This document shows, piece by piece, positions 20,940-30,308 of a stretch of 47,688 nt of DNA (the first letter of the stretch is position 1; each line of letters starts with the position of its first letter). The notes beneath the pieces were generated by a model. That model was not told the origin of the DNA, did no database searches, and was given only the letters and a program-made list of their open reading frames with translations. This stretch comes from a virus: positions 1-47,688 of IMG/VR virus record IMGVR_UViG_3300022699_000210; one strand, given 5' to 3'. The translations under genes were made by a program, and so were the position numbers.

Positions 20940-23900
20940 ATGGCTCTGACGTTTGCTCAGCCCTCTGATGAGGGTTTCAGATCCGGGACCCTTACAGACG
21001 TCACTTGCAGGGACGACCCTGGCCGCCTTGTGCTGAGCAAGCAACCGCCGGCCTCTGAGCATTGGATGTACAATAATGCGGCCGTTTCGGCAACTGCTGT
21101 GGCTCCAAACGAACGAGTGGTCTACTTTGCAGAGTGGTACTACAATGATGGTTACGAAGCAAATTCGATTCAGAAAGTGGATCAAAACGGCGATTGGGTT
21201 ATTGATACTTACCCCAGTCTTGGAGTTTTAAGGGGTCTTGCCCTTTCCCCTGATGAATCAATAGTGTTTATTTGCGGCATGGATGATCATCTTGAGGAAA
21301 CACGCCTTTATGCCGCTTACTATGCTTCGACTTTGAATTTGATTTGGAGGCAACATAATTTATACGACGTGGCTATGCCTACCTGTTGTTGCGGCAAGAA
21401 CGACGGCACCATGTATAGCGGCGATGCAGACGGTTTGATTAAGGAACGCGGCGGAGGCAGTGGTTGGACCAACAATGAGTTTACATCTTCAATCCGGGAT
21501 CTAAAGCTGACCTCGGACAATGCTTACCTTTTTGCCTCAAGCGGGAGTCAAATCAAGAAGATCGATACAGCCACAGGCAACACGGTCTGGACTCATGACA
21601 TGGGACGAACTGTCAACGGTATGGATTTGGACGCCTCAGATCGTCTCTATGTGGTTACAAGGAGGCCATATCCAGACCTAAGCGTCCTTGCCAGGCTGGA
21701 CGTGTCCGGGATGAGCTCCGCAAGCCTGGAATGGGAAAGTGAGATCGCTGGCACCCTGGACTATTACGAGACCGGACACAATCCCTTTGACAAGAGCTGC
21801 CTCACTGTCGGACCAAACGGCGATCTTGTCATAGCGTATGAGGACTACCTCAATGGTCACAGGTTGAAGATCCTCTCAACAGCCGGCTGCCAGGTTTATG
21901 ACTTCGGGGTTTTTGCCAGCCGGTTCAAAGGCCAGGGCCTGGATGCTGACGGATATGCTTACTACGGTAACACTTCAGCCACAGGCCTTGATGGCAGTAG
22001 CAAATGCTTTTCTCCTTCTCCTGGATACAAGCTCACCGGCGAAAGGATCTCACCCACCAGGGATCTCTCACCGGTCACAAACTGCCTTGATACTGAGATC
22101 ACCTGGTCCACGTCCTTGACCATGGGCGGTTCGATCACGATTGAAACCAATGTCTCATGGGACAACGGCAGCTCATGGAAGGGCTGGAAAACTCCGACAA
22201 ACGGCGGCCAGATCCCGGATATTCCGCTTGAAGGGGCAAGCCTCAGCGGCGTCCTGCTCGACTGCCGGCAAACCATCGATGAGACCAACGACCAGGAAAC
22301 CCCATCTCTCGACAGCCTGACGCTCAAGATCCTTGACGACACGGTGCCCTTTTCAGTTGACGACCTGGTTCACGACCATAAGCTGACCAGCGCCGTGGAG
22401 ATGCAGACTATCAGGGATGAGGACGATACCCAGGCCGAGTTTCAGGAAGGCACCCTTTCTTCGGTAGTTGCCAACGCCTCTGGCGGCCTCGAACTCGAAA
22501 TCCAGGAAGGAACCCCGACCCATCTCTGGGAAACCAGCGGGCACGACAGTTGGCTCGACAATGCTCACTGGGTCGATGTCGAACCAGACGGCGATGCCTG
22601 GGTGACCTGGTACGAGGATTACTTCTACGAAGAGAACTGGTCCTACAGAGCAAGAAGCAGCAATGGTTCAATATCGGAGGATGATGAAGGCGGTAATGAT
22701 CGAGCGGGTGCTATATGTATTGATCCAATCAACATGAAGCGTTTGGTGTACATGTATAACTACAAAGTCACTCTCTACGATGTGAATGGAGGATACACCG
22801 GAAAACAGAGAGACATGGGCGTTGCTGTCTGGGGCATCGTCGTTGACGAAAGTGGTTATTGGTATGTGCTCACCGACGATTGGATGCTGCGAAAGCTCAC
22901 TCCTAACATCGGAAGTGAGGAATGGGCGGTTCCTGTCGTGAACTATCCCGACGCGATGAGGTATAAAAACGGCTTTGTCTACATCGCGGGTGACTACAAG
23001 GACAAGATCCAGAAAATAGATATCACTGACGGATCCATGCCGGTCGAGATTACGGAAAACGCGAGAGCTGTGGCCGTGGATGATGCCGGGAACATCTACT
23101 GCGCCGGGTATATCAGCGGCAGCTACAGGGTGAGGCAGTATTCACCGGATGGCTCTGGCCCGAATTGGACCACAAACACTGGCTATTCCATCGGTGGTGA
23201 TTCCATGGACATCGATCCGAACACCGGCAAGATCTGGATCGGGGGCTGGAATTACGGAACCCTGTATCGCTTCAACACTGACGGCACCCGGGAGCTCAGA
23301 GACACACATTTTTTCAATGAAGATATTAAGGGGCGCTGCACGTTTCATCCTAACGGCAGGTATTTCTACTGCATCAACAATCTCGACCGTTTGGAAAAGA
23401 TCGATGTCGGCGAGTTCTCGGCCGCAGAGACAGGCTACAGGGACTCTGCGATGCTGGACCTTACGCCCGCCGGCACCGTGATCGGATCCATGGTCTACTG
23501 GAACGAGACCCTGAACGGCGGCACGATCACCATCGAGACCAATCTGTCCTATGACGGCGGCAGCTCCTGGGAGGGCTGGCAGACCTGTACCAATGGCGGG
23601 CCAATTCCAGGCCTGACTCCAGGAGACGATCTCTTTTATGACGATGTCCGCTTGTCCTGCAGGCAAACCCTCAATGTTGCAGGAGATGGCAGCTCTCCGG
23701 TCCTGGAGAAGCTGGTCGTTCAGGTCAACTTCGACAGCGTGACGCCCGAGAGCTTAATTCACACCCATGTCCTGCAGACCCCGAATTTCGACCAGGCTCA
23801 CAACCTGGCGCTCAACGATGCCTCTCACGCTCACAACCTGACCGAGACAGAAGCAAAGCTGTTCATCAGGGGCGAAAACATGCTGCAGGCCCACAACCTG

Positions 23901-24542
23901 GGGTCAACCGAGATCACCGATATCAGGACCATCCTGGAAATAGCCAGCATGCTCCACAACCAGAACATGGGCGGCGATTTCTTTCTGGGAGTACATCGAG
24001 TCCTGGCAACAAACAGCTTGAGCCATGGCAACACAGTCACGATTTCCGGGCCTCTGTTTCAGAAGCACACGCTCAATGTGACCGACCTTCTTCAGGCCCA
24101 CACTCTGGCTGAACAGCTTGCCATCCTGCAGAACCATATCCTGACTTCGTTGGGAGACTTGCAGCACGGTCATGAGCTGGGAGACCTGCCGGTCATGTTG
24201 CAGAGATCTTATCTGGTTCCTGCAAACATGCTTCATGGGCATGGCCTGGACGATAAGCGCCTGTACCAGAAGCACGGCCTGCAGCTCGATTCCCTGCAGC
24301 ACCAGGTGATCCTTGAGGACTTCTCTTTTTACTACACCACTGGCTATCTGCAGACATTCTTCTCAGGCAAGGTGCCTTTGGCCGTGGTCAGCGGAGAGAC
24401 CGCCGAAACCGTGATGAGGGCCCAAAAGAACATGAGCGTCCAGGTCAACAGCTCGACCCCCCGGGCAACAGTGGACATCTCGACACCCCTGAAAACAAAG
24501 ATCAGGATGGAACGTGTCGAGGAAAACGACGAGGAAGAATAA
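20940..24542 (+). CDS. Large tail-fibre-type protein with duplicated propeller module and His-rich C terminus
   Basis: A 1200-residue protein. Residues about 1-470 and 490-930 are two copies of the same module. Each starts with a short segment (FRSGTLTDVTCRDDPGRL and FQEGTLSSVVANASGGLE), carries about seven YWTD/NHL-like propeller blades (SIQKVDQNGDW, QIKKIDTATGNTVWTHD, TLYRFNTDGT) and ends with a sandwich (SSWKGWKTPTNGG and SSWEGWQTCTNGG, followed by DCRQT and SCRQT). Residues about 934-1130 hold a roughly 20-residue repeat with an H-x-L or A-H-x-L core (IHTHVL, AHNLAL, HAHNL, AHNLG, KHTLNV, AHTLAEQL, HGHELG, HGHGL). Probably a receptor-binding fibre with a metal-binding trimer stem. Domain calls are by eye. 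Confidence 0.65.
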   Translation: MALTFAQPSDEGFRSGTLTDVTCRDDPGRLVLSKQPPASEHWMYNNAAVSATAVAPNERVVYFAEWYYNDGYEANSIQKVDQNGDWVIDTYPSLGVLRGLALSPDESIVFICGMDDHLEETRLYAAYYASTLNLIWRQHNLYDVAMPTCCCGKNDGTMYSGDADGLIKERGGGSGWTNNEFTSSIRDLKLTSDNAYLFASSGSQIKKIDTATGNTVWTHDMGRTVNGMDLDASDRLYVVTRRPYPDLSVLARLDVSGMSSASLEWESEIAGTLDYYETGHNPFDKSCLTVGPNGDLVIAYEDYLNGHRLKILSTAGCQVYDFGVFASRFKGQGLDADGYAYYGNTSATGLDGSSKCFSPSPGYKLTGERISPTRDLSPVTNCLDTEITWSTSLTMGGSITIETNVSWDNGSSWKGWKTPTNGGQIPDIPLEGASLSGVLLDCRQTIDETNDQETPSLDSLTLKILDDTVPFSVDDLVHDHKLTSAVEMQTIRDEDDTQAEFQEGTLSSVVANASGGLELEIQEGTPTHLWETSGHDSWLDNAHWVDVEPDGDAWVTWYEDYFYEENWSYRARSSNGSISEDDEGGNDRAGAICIDPINMKRLVYMYNYKVTLYDVNGGYTGKQRDMGVAVWGIVVDESGYWYVLTDDWMLRKLTPNIGSEEWAVPVVNYPDAMRYKNGFVYIAGDYKDKIQKIDITDGSMPVEITENARAVAVDDAGNIYCAGYISGSYRVRQYSPDGSGPNWTTNTGYSIGGDSMDIDPNTGKIWIGGWNYGTLYRFNTDGTRELRDTHFFNEDIKGRCTFHPNGRYFYCINNLDRLEKIDVGEFSAAETGYRDSAMLDLTPAGTVIGSMVYWNETLNGGTITIETNLSYDGGSSWEGWQTCTNGGPIPGLTPGDDLFYDDVRLSCRQTLNVAGDGSSPVLEKLVVQVNFDSVTPESLIHTHVLQTPNFDQAHNLALNDASHAHNLTETEAKLFIRGENMLQAHNLGSTEITDIRTILEIASMLHNQNMGGDFFLGVHRVLATNSLSHGNTVTISGPLFQKHTLNVTDLLQAHTLAEQLAILQNHILTSLGDLQHGHELGDLPVMLQRSYLVPANMLHGHGLDDKRLYQKHGLQLDSLQHQVILEDFSFYYTTGYLQTFFSGKVPLAVVSGETAETVMRAQKNMSVQVNSSTPRATVDISTPLKTKIRMERVEENDEEE

Positions 24543-24869
24543 ATGGCGATCCAGATTGTCTTTGAAAAGGAACCGGTGGAAAGGAGCTCCGCTGTCGTGA
24601 TCGTGACCTTCTACGACTACGAGCCGAAGCTGGTCGCGCCAAAACCGGGCTTGAATTGGTCGCTCTACCGCCCTGACGGCTCATACGTCAACGAGCGGGA
24701 GAACGTGGCCGTGTCCTCGGACTCCACGGTGCGGATCCTGTTGAAAGGAGACGACCTCCCTGCAGGAAACCTCATCTTCCTCATTGAAGGGACTTATGAC
24801 TCTGACCTGGGGCAGGATGTCCCCCTTCGAGAGGAAGCGGAATTCTATGTCGAAAGGACGGTGCATTGA
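24543..24869 (+). CDS. Small Ig-like virion protein
   Basis: A 108-residue beta-rich protein, MAIQIVFEKEPVERSSAVVI, with WSLYRPDGSYVNERENVAV. One Ig-like sandwich is plausible. It starts directly after the big fibre gene's stop and may be a fibre partner or cap. Confidence 0.5.
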   Translation: MAIQIVFEKEPVERSSAVVIVTFYDYEPKLVAPKPGLNWSLYRPDGSYVNERENVAVSSDSTVRILLKGDDLPAGNLIFLIEGTYDSDLGQDVPLREEAEFYVERTVH

Positions 24870-25066
24870 TGGACCCAAAAGTCAGGAAGCAGGTCAACCC
24901 CAATGTCCGTGAAGTCATAGAGGACGTGACAAGGCAAATCATTGCATGGTACGAGGACCAAAAGACAGGAAAGCAGATCATCGAGCTCAACTTCAAAAAC
25001 GGCATCGTAACGCCAGAAGGTTATCATCTTCATGCCCATACCAGGCCAATGATCGAAAAGAAGTAA
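24869..25066 (+). CDS. Small virion-region protein, paralogous in style to 34164-34364
   Basis: A 65-residue protein overlapping the previous stop (TGATG). After a helix, it has a beta pattern IIELNFKNGIVTPEGYHLHA then RPMI. The gene at 34164 encodes RFRIRFEDGEVTDNGY with the same order and spacing, ending RPRL, so the two may be paralogs. It ends the fibre block, before a terminator. Confidence 0.5.
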   Translation: MDPKVRKQVNPNVREVIEDVTRQIIAWYEDQKTGKQIIELNFKNGIVTPEGYHLHAHTRPMIEKK

Positions 25067-25098
25067 GCTACACAATATAGAACCGGCTACCTGATACC

Positions 25099-25152
25099 AA
25101 AAGGCCCGGGATGAATTCATCGATAGTGGTGGATCGTCCCGGGCCTTTTTAA
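25099..25152 (+). terminator. Terminator after the fibre block
   Basis: AAAAGGCCCGGGA (25099-25111) pairs with TCCCGGGCCTTTT (25137-25149), 13 bp, around a 25-nt loop that can fold a second small hairpin, followed by a T run on the plus strand. It separates the fibre genes from the packaging genes and could also act on the other strand because of the A run at its left. Confidence 0.85.
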
Positions 25153-25181
25153 TTTCTACGGAGTAACAAGTGAGGTGTGAA

Positions 25182-25322
25182 ATGCCAGGGAAAAAGAAAA
25201 AGGTCTCGTACTCCCAGAAGTGGATCAACACTGTCAAACGCCACAATCGGGCTCCTGATCTCGGGAAAAATGGCGGCGGCAGAAAAAAGAGCTCCAGCAG
25301 CGCTCGAAAGAAGAAGAAATAG
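25182..25322 (+). CDS. 46-residue very basic protein
   Basis: ATG 25182 follows GAGGTG. The product MPGKKKKVSYSQKWINTVKR ends GRKKSSSSARKKKK; about one third is Lys or Arg. It sits 5 bp before the terminase small subunit. Such a small basic protein could bind DNA or package with it. It is short, so low to moderate support. Confidence 0.55.
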   Translation: MPGKKKKVSYSQKWINTVKRHNRAPDLGKNGGGRKKSSSSARKKKK

Positions 25323-25327
25323 GAACC

Positions 25328-25948
25328 ATGGCTGGAAAAAAGAAGCTGACGCCGACGCAGAAAGCCTTTGTGGCCGCTTTTCATGCCGATCCCAGCAACG
25401 CAACCGAAGCCTACTTCAAGGCCAGCCCATCGGTTTCACGGGACCAGGCCAGGAGCCAGGCCTGGAAATACCTCCATGAGCCCAAATTTTTTCATGTGCA
25501 GGCAGAGATAAAACGACTGCAGGAGAAGGCGGAGAAGGAAGCCGAGGTCAGCCGTGGCCGCTTGATGCAGGAGACCGCCATGATCGCCCTTTATGATCCT
25601 GGAGGGCTCTTCGGTGAGGACGGATCTTTGATCGAGCCTCGGCAACTGCCGGAAGAGCTGAGAAGGACCATTAAGTCCATTGAAGTGATTGAGAAGGTGG
25701 ATCATCAGGGGAACACCCATACGACTTACAAATACCACTTCTGGGACAAGGTCAAATGCCTGGAGCTCTATAGCCGTTTCAAGGGCTTGCACACGACCAA
25801 TGTGAACCTGGGCAATCAGGACGGCAAGCCGCTGGAACACCATCACTCGCATTCGGTTGACGAGACGGATCCGGTTTCCCGCCTGATCGATGACATGCTG
25901 GGCACAAAAGACGATTCAAAAGGGGATCATGAAGAGTCCAAGGCTTGA
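25328..25948 (+). CDS. Terminase small subunit
   Basis: A 206-residue protein. The N-terminal HTH part KLTPTQKAFVAAFHADPSNA then TEAYFKASPSVSRDQARSQA matches the terminase_2-type small subunits that recognise the packaging site. A helical oligomerisation part follows (EIKRLQEKAEKEAEVSRGR), then LYSRFKGLHTTNVNLG, typical of the C-terminal end of this family. The tail is His/Asp-rich. The large subunit gene starts 20 bp inside its end, on the same strand. Confidence 0.85.
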   Translation: MAGKKKLTPTQKAFVAAFHADPSNATEAYFKASPSVSRDQARSQAWKYLHEPKFFHVQAEIKRLQEKAEKEAEVSRGRLMQETAMIALYDPGGLFGEDGSLIEPRQLPEELRRTIKSIEVIEKVDHQGNTHTTYKYHFWDKVKCLELYSRFKGLHTTNVNLGNQDGKPLEHHHSHSVDETDPVSRLIDDMLGTKDDSKGDHEESKA

Positions 25949-27455
25949 GCGTGAGGACTTTTATCGTGAGGTTCGCGCCCATGCCACAGGAGATAACGAC
26001 CTTAGGGAGCATTACCGAAGGCTTTGTCTCGAAGATCTCTACTTCTTGGCCGTTGTGATCTGCAAACGGCCAGACATGAGGAAGGACTGGATCTTTGAAC
26101 GCTGTATGGAAGTTCAGGGAAGCCCCAATTTCCATCTCGATCTCTGGGCAAGGGAGCATTACAAGTCCACGATCATTACGTTCAGCTATACGATTCAGGA
26201 CATTCTCTACGATCCTGAAATCACCATCGGCCTGTTTTCGGTTACTAGGCCGATCAGCAAGAGTTTCCTGTATCAGATCAGGAAGGAGCTCTCTGACAAC
26301 TCAGATCTGAAGTGGTGCTTCCCGCATGTGCTGTGGAGCAACCCCTGGAAGGAATCTCCAAGGTGGAGTCTGGACGAAGGGCTGGTCGTTAAGAGGGAGG
26401 GCAACCCGAAAGAGTCCACCATCGAGGCCCATGGTCTGACGGATTCAATGCCCACAGGCCGGCACTTCAAGGTCAGGCTCTATGATGACGTGATCACGGA
26501 AAGACACGTCACCAACCCGGAGATGATCCGCAAGGCCACCCAGAGCTGGGAGCTCTCTTTGAACCTGGGAAGTGCCCAGCCCACGAAGCGCTACAAGCAG
26601 GTGGATATCGAGCGTTACATCGGGACGCGCTACCACTTCAATGATCCCTACAGGGAAATCATGACCAGGGGCGCGGCCGCGAAACGGATCTACCCGGGAA
26701 CGGATAACGGAGAGCCTGATGGCGATCCGGTCCTCTGGACGCATGAGTTCATGGCCAAGAAACGCAGAAACATGGGGAGGTATGTGTTCGCCTGTCAAAT
26801 CCTGCAGAACCCCAAAGCAGACGACAATCAGGGCTTTGACCGCGACTGGCTGAGGTACTGGCAAGCCGACAACGTCACAGGCCTCAACCTCTATCTGCTC
26901 TGTGATCCGGCTGGAGAGAAGCGACCAGAGAATGACTACACGTCCATGGGCGTCCTTGGGCTCGGCCCGGATGAAAACACCTATGTGGTCTTTTTCATGC
27001 GGGACCGGCTCAACCTGACCGAGCGGACCAGGTGGCTCATCTATCTGCACCGGACCTACAACCCCATTGCCACCGGATATGAGAAGTACGGCAAGGACTC
27101 GGACATCGAGCACATTGAGACGGTTCAGGACAAGGAGAACTATCGCTTCGATATCATCCCTCTAGGCGGGCAGACCAAGAAGAATGACCGGATCAAACGC
27201 CTGGTGCCCGATTTTGAATACGGGAAGTTCTTCTTGCCCTTTCACTGTTTCCATACGGACTACGAGGGCCAGCGGCTGGACATGACGAAAGTGTTTGTTG
27301 ACGAAGAATACGAGCCCTTTCCGGTGGGAATTCACGACGACATGTTCGACATGTTGTCCAGGATCAAAGACGAGGACCTGGGAGCTCGGTTCCCGAAGAT
27401 CAAGAAGGGCACATACAGGTTCAAGCGCAAAAACCGCAAAGCGAAGGTGATTTGA
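25929..27455 (+). CDS. Terminase large subunit (packaging ATPase-nuclease)
   Basis: A 508-residue protein; I chose ATG 25929 behind AGGGGATC, giving MKSPRLEREDFYREVRA. The ATPase N domain shows a deviant Walker A AREHYKST (about 74-81) and Walker B VRLYDDV. The nuclease C domain shows LYLLCDPAGEKRPENDY with an acidic metal site and IHDDMFDMLSRIKD near the end. It cuts and translocates DNA into the prohead. Length and motif order fit phages with N4-gp56-like capsids. It overlaps the small-subunit gene by 20 nt. Confidence 0.92.
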   Translation: MKSPRLEREDFYREVRAHATGDNDLREHYRRLCLEDLYFLAVVICKRPDMRKDWIFERCMEVQGSPNFHLDLWAREHYKSTIITFSYTIQDILYDPEITIGLFSVTRPISKSFLYQIRKELSDNSDLKWCFPHVLWSNPWKESPRWSLDEGLVVKREGNPKESTIEAHGLTDSMPTGRHFKVRLYDDVITERHVTNPEMIRKATQSWELSLNLGSAQPTKRYKQVDIERYIGTRYHFNDPYREIMTRGAAAKRIYPGTDNGEPDGDPVLWTHEFMAKKRRNMGRYVFACQILQNPKADDNQGFDRDWLRYWQADNVTGLNLYLLCDPAGEKRPENDYTSMGVLGLGPDENTYVVFFMRDRLNLTERTRWLIYLHRTYNPIATGYEKYGKDSDIEHIETVQDKENYRFDIIPLGGQTKKNDRIKRLVPDFEYGKFFLPFHCFHTDYEGQRLDMTKVFVDEEYEPFPVGIHDDMFDMLSRIKDEDLGARFPKIKKGTYRFKRKNRKAKVI

Positions 27456-27457
27456 TT

Positions 27458-27865
27458 ATGGCCGAGATAGGAAGACGGTTTAGCTATGACGAGGAAGGCA
27501 AGCCATTCATGACCATTTTCCGGAAGATTGATCCGCATGGAAAGTTCTTTGGGATCAAGCAGGTCGAGGCTTGGAAGTTCAGTGAAGAGCACAACCCGCT
27601 CTTCATTTCCTCGATGTCTGACCTGGTGCAGCAGGCCTATGCGCATCTTGGCTTTCAGCTCCACGTTGGAGCGAGTATCTACAGGCGGCGTTTGGCTGAG
27701 ATGGCATCCGTGGTGCAGGAAGGTATAGATGATCTCATTGAGATGCCGCCCATGCCCAAGGATCCAGACGACGATATCATAGTTGGCGAAGGGGTCATGA
27801 CTGTCGGAGATCAGAAGTATTCTGTCGATCTGACGAAGGGGATGTTGAAAGATGGCAGTTTATAG
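27458..27865 (+). CDS. Hypothetical protein between terminase and portal
   Basis: A 135-residue protein; a TTG two codons upstream is possible, but ATG 27458 is preferred. It has a short beta-rich N half (GRRFSYDEEGKPFMTIFRK) and an acidic C half (MPPMPKDPDDDIIVGEGV). It overlaps the portal gene by 14 nt. No family recognised; likely a head-assembly helper. Confidence 0.5.
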   Translation: MAEIGRRFSYDEEGKPFMTIFRKIDPHGKFFGIKQVEAWKFSEEHNPLFISSMSDLVQQAYAHLGFQLHVGASIYRRRLAEMASVVQEGIDDLIEMPPMPKDPDDDIIVGEGVMTVGDQKYSVDLTKGMLKDGSL

Positions 27866-30137
27866 CAAACCTGGGGATTACCAGACCCAGAAGTCCTACG
27901 AGCCCGGTGGCCCTCCCATCATGTCCGAAGAGGACCTTCAGGAGCTGGAGAAAGCCAGCGAAAAGGTCCATCTCCTTGATCAGGAAGAGTACCAGCGGCG
28001 CTTGAGAAAGGCCCAGGAATGGTTCGAGGAAGCCAAGGAAGCCCTTTCCGATGCACGGCTCGAAGCGATCAAGGACCATGAATACTATGATCACTTCCAA
28101 TGGGATGAGGACGATGAGGCCCAGGTCCAAGCAAGGGGACAAGAGGCTGTCGTTTTCAACCAAATCGCGCCGGCCGTGGACTGGGTTCTGGGTGCAGAGA
28201 GGCGAACCAGGACGGACTTCTGGGTTTTGCCTCGCAGAAGGGAGGCTTCAGACAGCGCACAGTCAAAGCACAAGCTGCTCAAGTACGTCATGGACGTGAA
28301 CCTGATCAACCGGGAGCGCAGCCGCGCTTTCGAGGACTCGGTCAAGAGTGGCGTGGGCTGGCTCGAAACTGGCGTCAGGTCTGACATGACCCGGGAGCCT
28401 GTCTTTTGCAAGTACGAGGACTGGCGAAACATCTGGTATGACCCGCTGTCCAGGTCTCCTGATCTGAGGGACGCCCGGTATGTGTTCAGGGCCAAATGGG
28501 TGGACTTGGACATCGCCATGGCCATGTTTCCTGACCGGGCCAACAAGATCAAGGCCGCGGCCTATGAGAGCAAGACCTACTTCGAGGACGACATATTCAG
28601 CCCGGAAGATGAGGATATCGATGTTGATCTCGAAGCAGAGGTCAGTGACGCGCTCACAGAGAACAGGCGCAGTCGGGTTTTACTGGTCGAGTGTTGGTAC
28701 AGGGTACCGGCCAGGACGCAGGTTCTTCGCGGTCAGCTCCTGGGCATCATGGACGGCGAAGAGTACGACCCAGAGGACGAAGGCCACCAGATGCTGGTCC
28801 AGGGCAACCACGCCTCAGTGATCGATGCCCTGAAAATGCAGGTCAGGTGCATGATCTACACCGGAGACGCCTTGCTGCAGGACAGCATCAGCCCGTACCG
28901 GCATGACCGATTTCCGTTCATTCCGATCTGGGGCAAGCGGCGCAAGAAGGACAACACGCCTTACGGCATGGTCAGAGGCCTTCGGAGTCCGCAGGACGAT
29001 CTGAACAAGCGCCGGTCAAAGGCTCTGTTCATCCTGAGCTCCAACAGGATCGTGGCGGACGAGGATGCCACCGACGACTGGGACGGCCTCAAGGAGGAAG
29101 CCGACAAACCGGATGGCCTTCTGCTGAAGAAGACCGGCAAGGAACTGGAAATTTACAGCGAGACGACCCTGGCCGAAGCCCACACCAGGCTCATGGATCA
29201 GGACTCCATGTATATCCAGGATGCCTCCGGCGTGACGAACGAGAACCTGGGCAGGGACACCAACGCCACATCCGGCAAGGCCATCAAGGCCAAGCAGGAT
29301 CAGGGCGAAATGGTGACAAACATCTTTTTCGACCATTTGGCCGACTCTTTTCAGCTTGCCGGAGAGATCCTGCTCTCGCTGATCGAGCAGTTCTATGACG
29401 AGCCCAGAGAGGTCAGGATCACCGGAGACAAAGGCCGCTCTGAATGGCTGGAGTTCAACCAGCAACAGCGAGACGGCACGATCCTGAACGACATCACGGC
29501 CACCAAGGCTGATTTCGTCGTGGCCGAGCAGAACTACAACGAGAGTGTCAGGCAGTCCATGTTCGAGATGATGAGCGACATGATCACCAAGCTCGACCAG
29601 GAAGTGGCTCTGCAGATCCTCGACATGGTGGTGGACATGTCCGACTGGCCTGGCAAGGAGGAGATGGTCAACCGGATCCGGTCCATCAACGGCATGCCGA
29701 ACCCCTACGCCGACCCGGACGATCCCGAAGAGATGCAGCGGCAGCAGAAGTGGGAGCAGGCCCAGGAAGCCAAGAGAAAGCATGAAGAGGCTATGGCCCA
29801 GGCCGAGCTTGAAAAGATCACGGCCGAAGCCGAAAAGGCCAGGGCTGAGGTCCAGCACACCTTGCATGAGGCCGAGAAAACGCGCTATGAGGCCATCATG
29901 GAGCTGGCAAAGGTGGATACTGAAAAAGCCAAACAGGAAGCCACCAGGGCAGGGATCTCCTTTGACGAGGTCAAGCTGAGGCTGGAAAAGGCCAAGACCC
30001 TGCACGATATCAGGACCCAGAACAACGAGCAGAATGGTGAAAGTGGGCAGCCTGGCAAATCCTCTAAGACCAAAACGCAAGGGCCCTACCGAGAGCGGGG
30101 AATGAAGTCCAACAACAAAAAGAAGGCAACGGCATGA
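27852..30137 (+). CDS. Portal protein
   Basis: A 761-residue protein. The N-terminal wing and stem shows a helix-rich start, HEYYDHFQWDEDDEAQVQ, then FNQIAPAVDWVLGAERRTRT, the P22-type portal signature region, followed by a beta core with LVECWYRVPARTQVL and LLQDSISPYRHDRFPFIPIW. The C-terminal 150 residues (QRQQKWEQAQEAKRKHEEAM onward) form a long coiled-coil barrel rich in Glu, Lys and Gln, as in P22 portal. Twelve copies form the channel through which DNA enters. Confidence 0.9.
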   Translation: MAVYSKPGDYQTQKSYEPGGPPIMSEEDLQELEKASEKVHLLDQEEYQRRLRKAQEWFEEAKEALSDARLEAIKDHEYYDHFQWDEDDEAQVQARGQEAVVFNQIAPAVDWVLGAERRTRTDFWVLPRRREASDSAQSKHKLLKYVMDVNLINRERSRAFEDSVKSGVGWLETGVRSDMTREPVFCKYEDWRNIWYDPLSRSPDLRDARYVFRAKWVDLDIAMAMFPDRANKIKAAAYESKTYFEDDIFSPEDEDIDVDLEAEVSDALTENRRSRVLLVECWYRVPARTQVLRGQLLGIMDGEEYDPEDEGHQMLVQGNHASVIDALKMQVRCMIYTGDALLQDSISPYRHDRFPFIPIWGKRRKKDNTPYGMVRGLRSPQDDLNKRRSKALFILSSNRIVADEDATDDWDGLKEEADKPDGLLLKKTGKELEIYSETTLAEAHTRLMDQDSMYIQDASGVTNENLGRDTNATSGKAIKAKQDQGEMVTNIFFDHLADSFQLAGEILLSLIEQFYDEPREVRITGDKGRSEWLEFNQQQRDGTILNDITATKADFVVAEQNYNESVRQSMFEMMSDMITKLDQEVALQILDMVVDMSDWPGKEEMVNRIRSINGMPNPYADPDDPEEMQRQQKWEQAQEAKRKHEEAMAQAELEKITAEAEKARAEVQHTLHEAEKTRYEAIMELAKVDTEKAKQEATRAGISFDEVKLRLEKAKTLHDIRTQNNEQNGESGQPGKSSKTKTQGPYRERGMKSNNKKKATA

Positions 30138-30233
30138 AAAGGACTTGAAACTTACGCAATAATTCAATACTAGATTAAGAAAGCGACAAAAGACCGGCTA
30201 CTGGACGGCTCTCTTTATAAAGAGACTCCCCGA

Positions 30234-30288
30234 AGGCCCGGAGAGAAGATCACACGTTGTTGTGGGTCTTCTCTTCGGGCCTTTTTTT
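30234..30288 (+). terminator. Terminator after the portal gene
   Basis: AAGGCCCG-GAGAGAAGATCACAC pairs with GTGGGTCTTCTC-TTCGGGCCTT as a roughly 22-bp stem with a few mismatches or wobbles, loop ACGTTGTT, then a seven-T run. It ends the packaging transcript before the scaffold gene. A separate perfect palindrome CTCTTTATAAAGAG (30211-30224) lies just before it. Confidence 0.88.
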
Positions 30289-30308
30289 ATTGAGCAAAAG
30301 GAGGCTTT

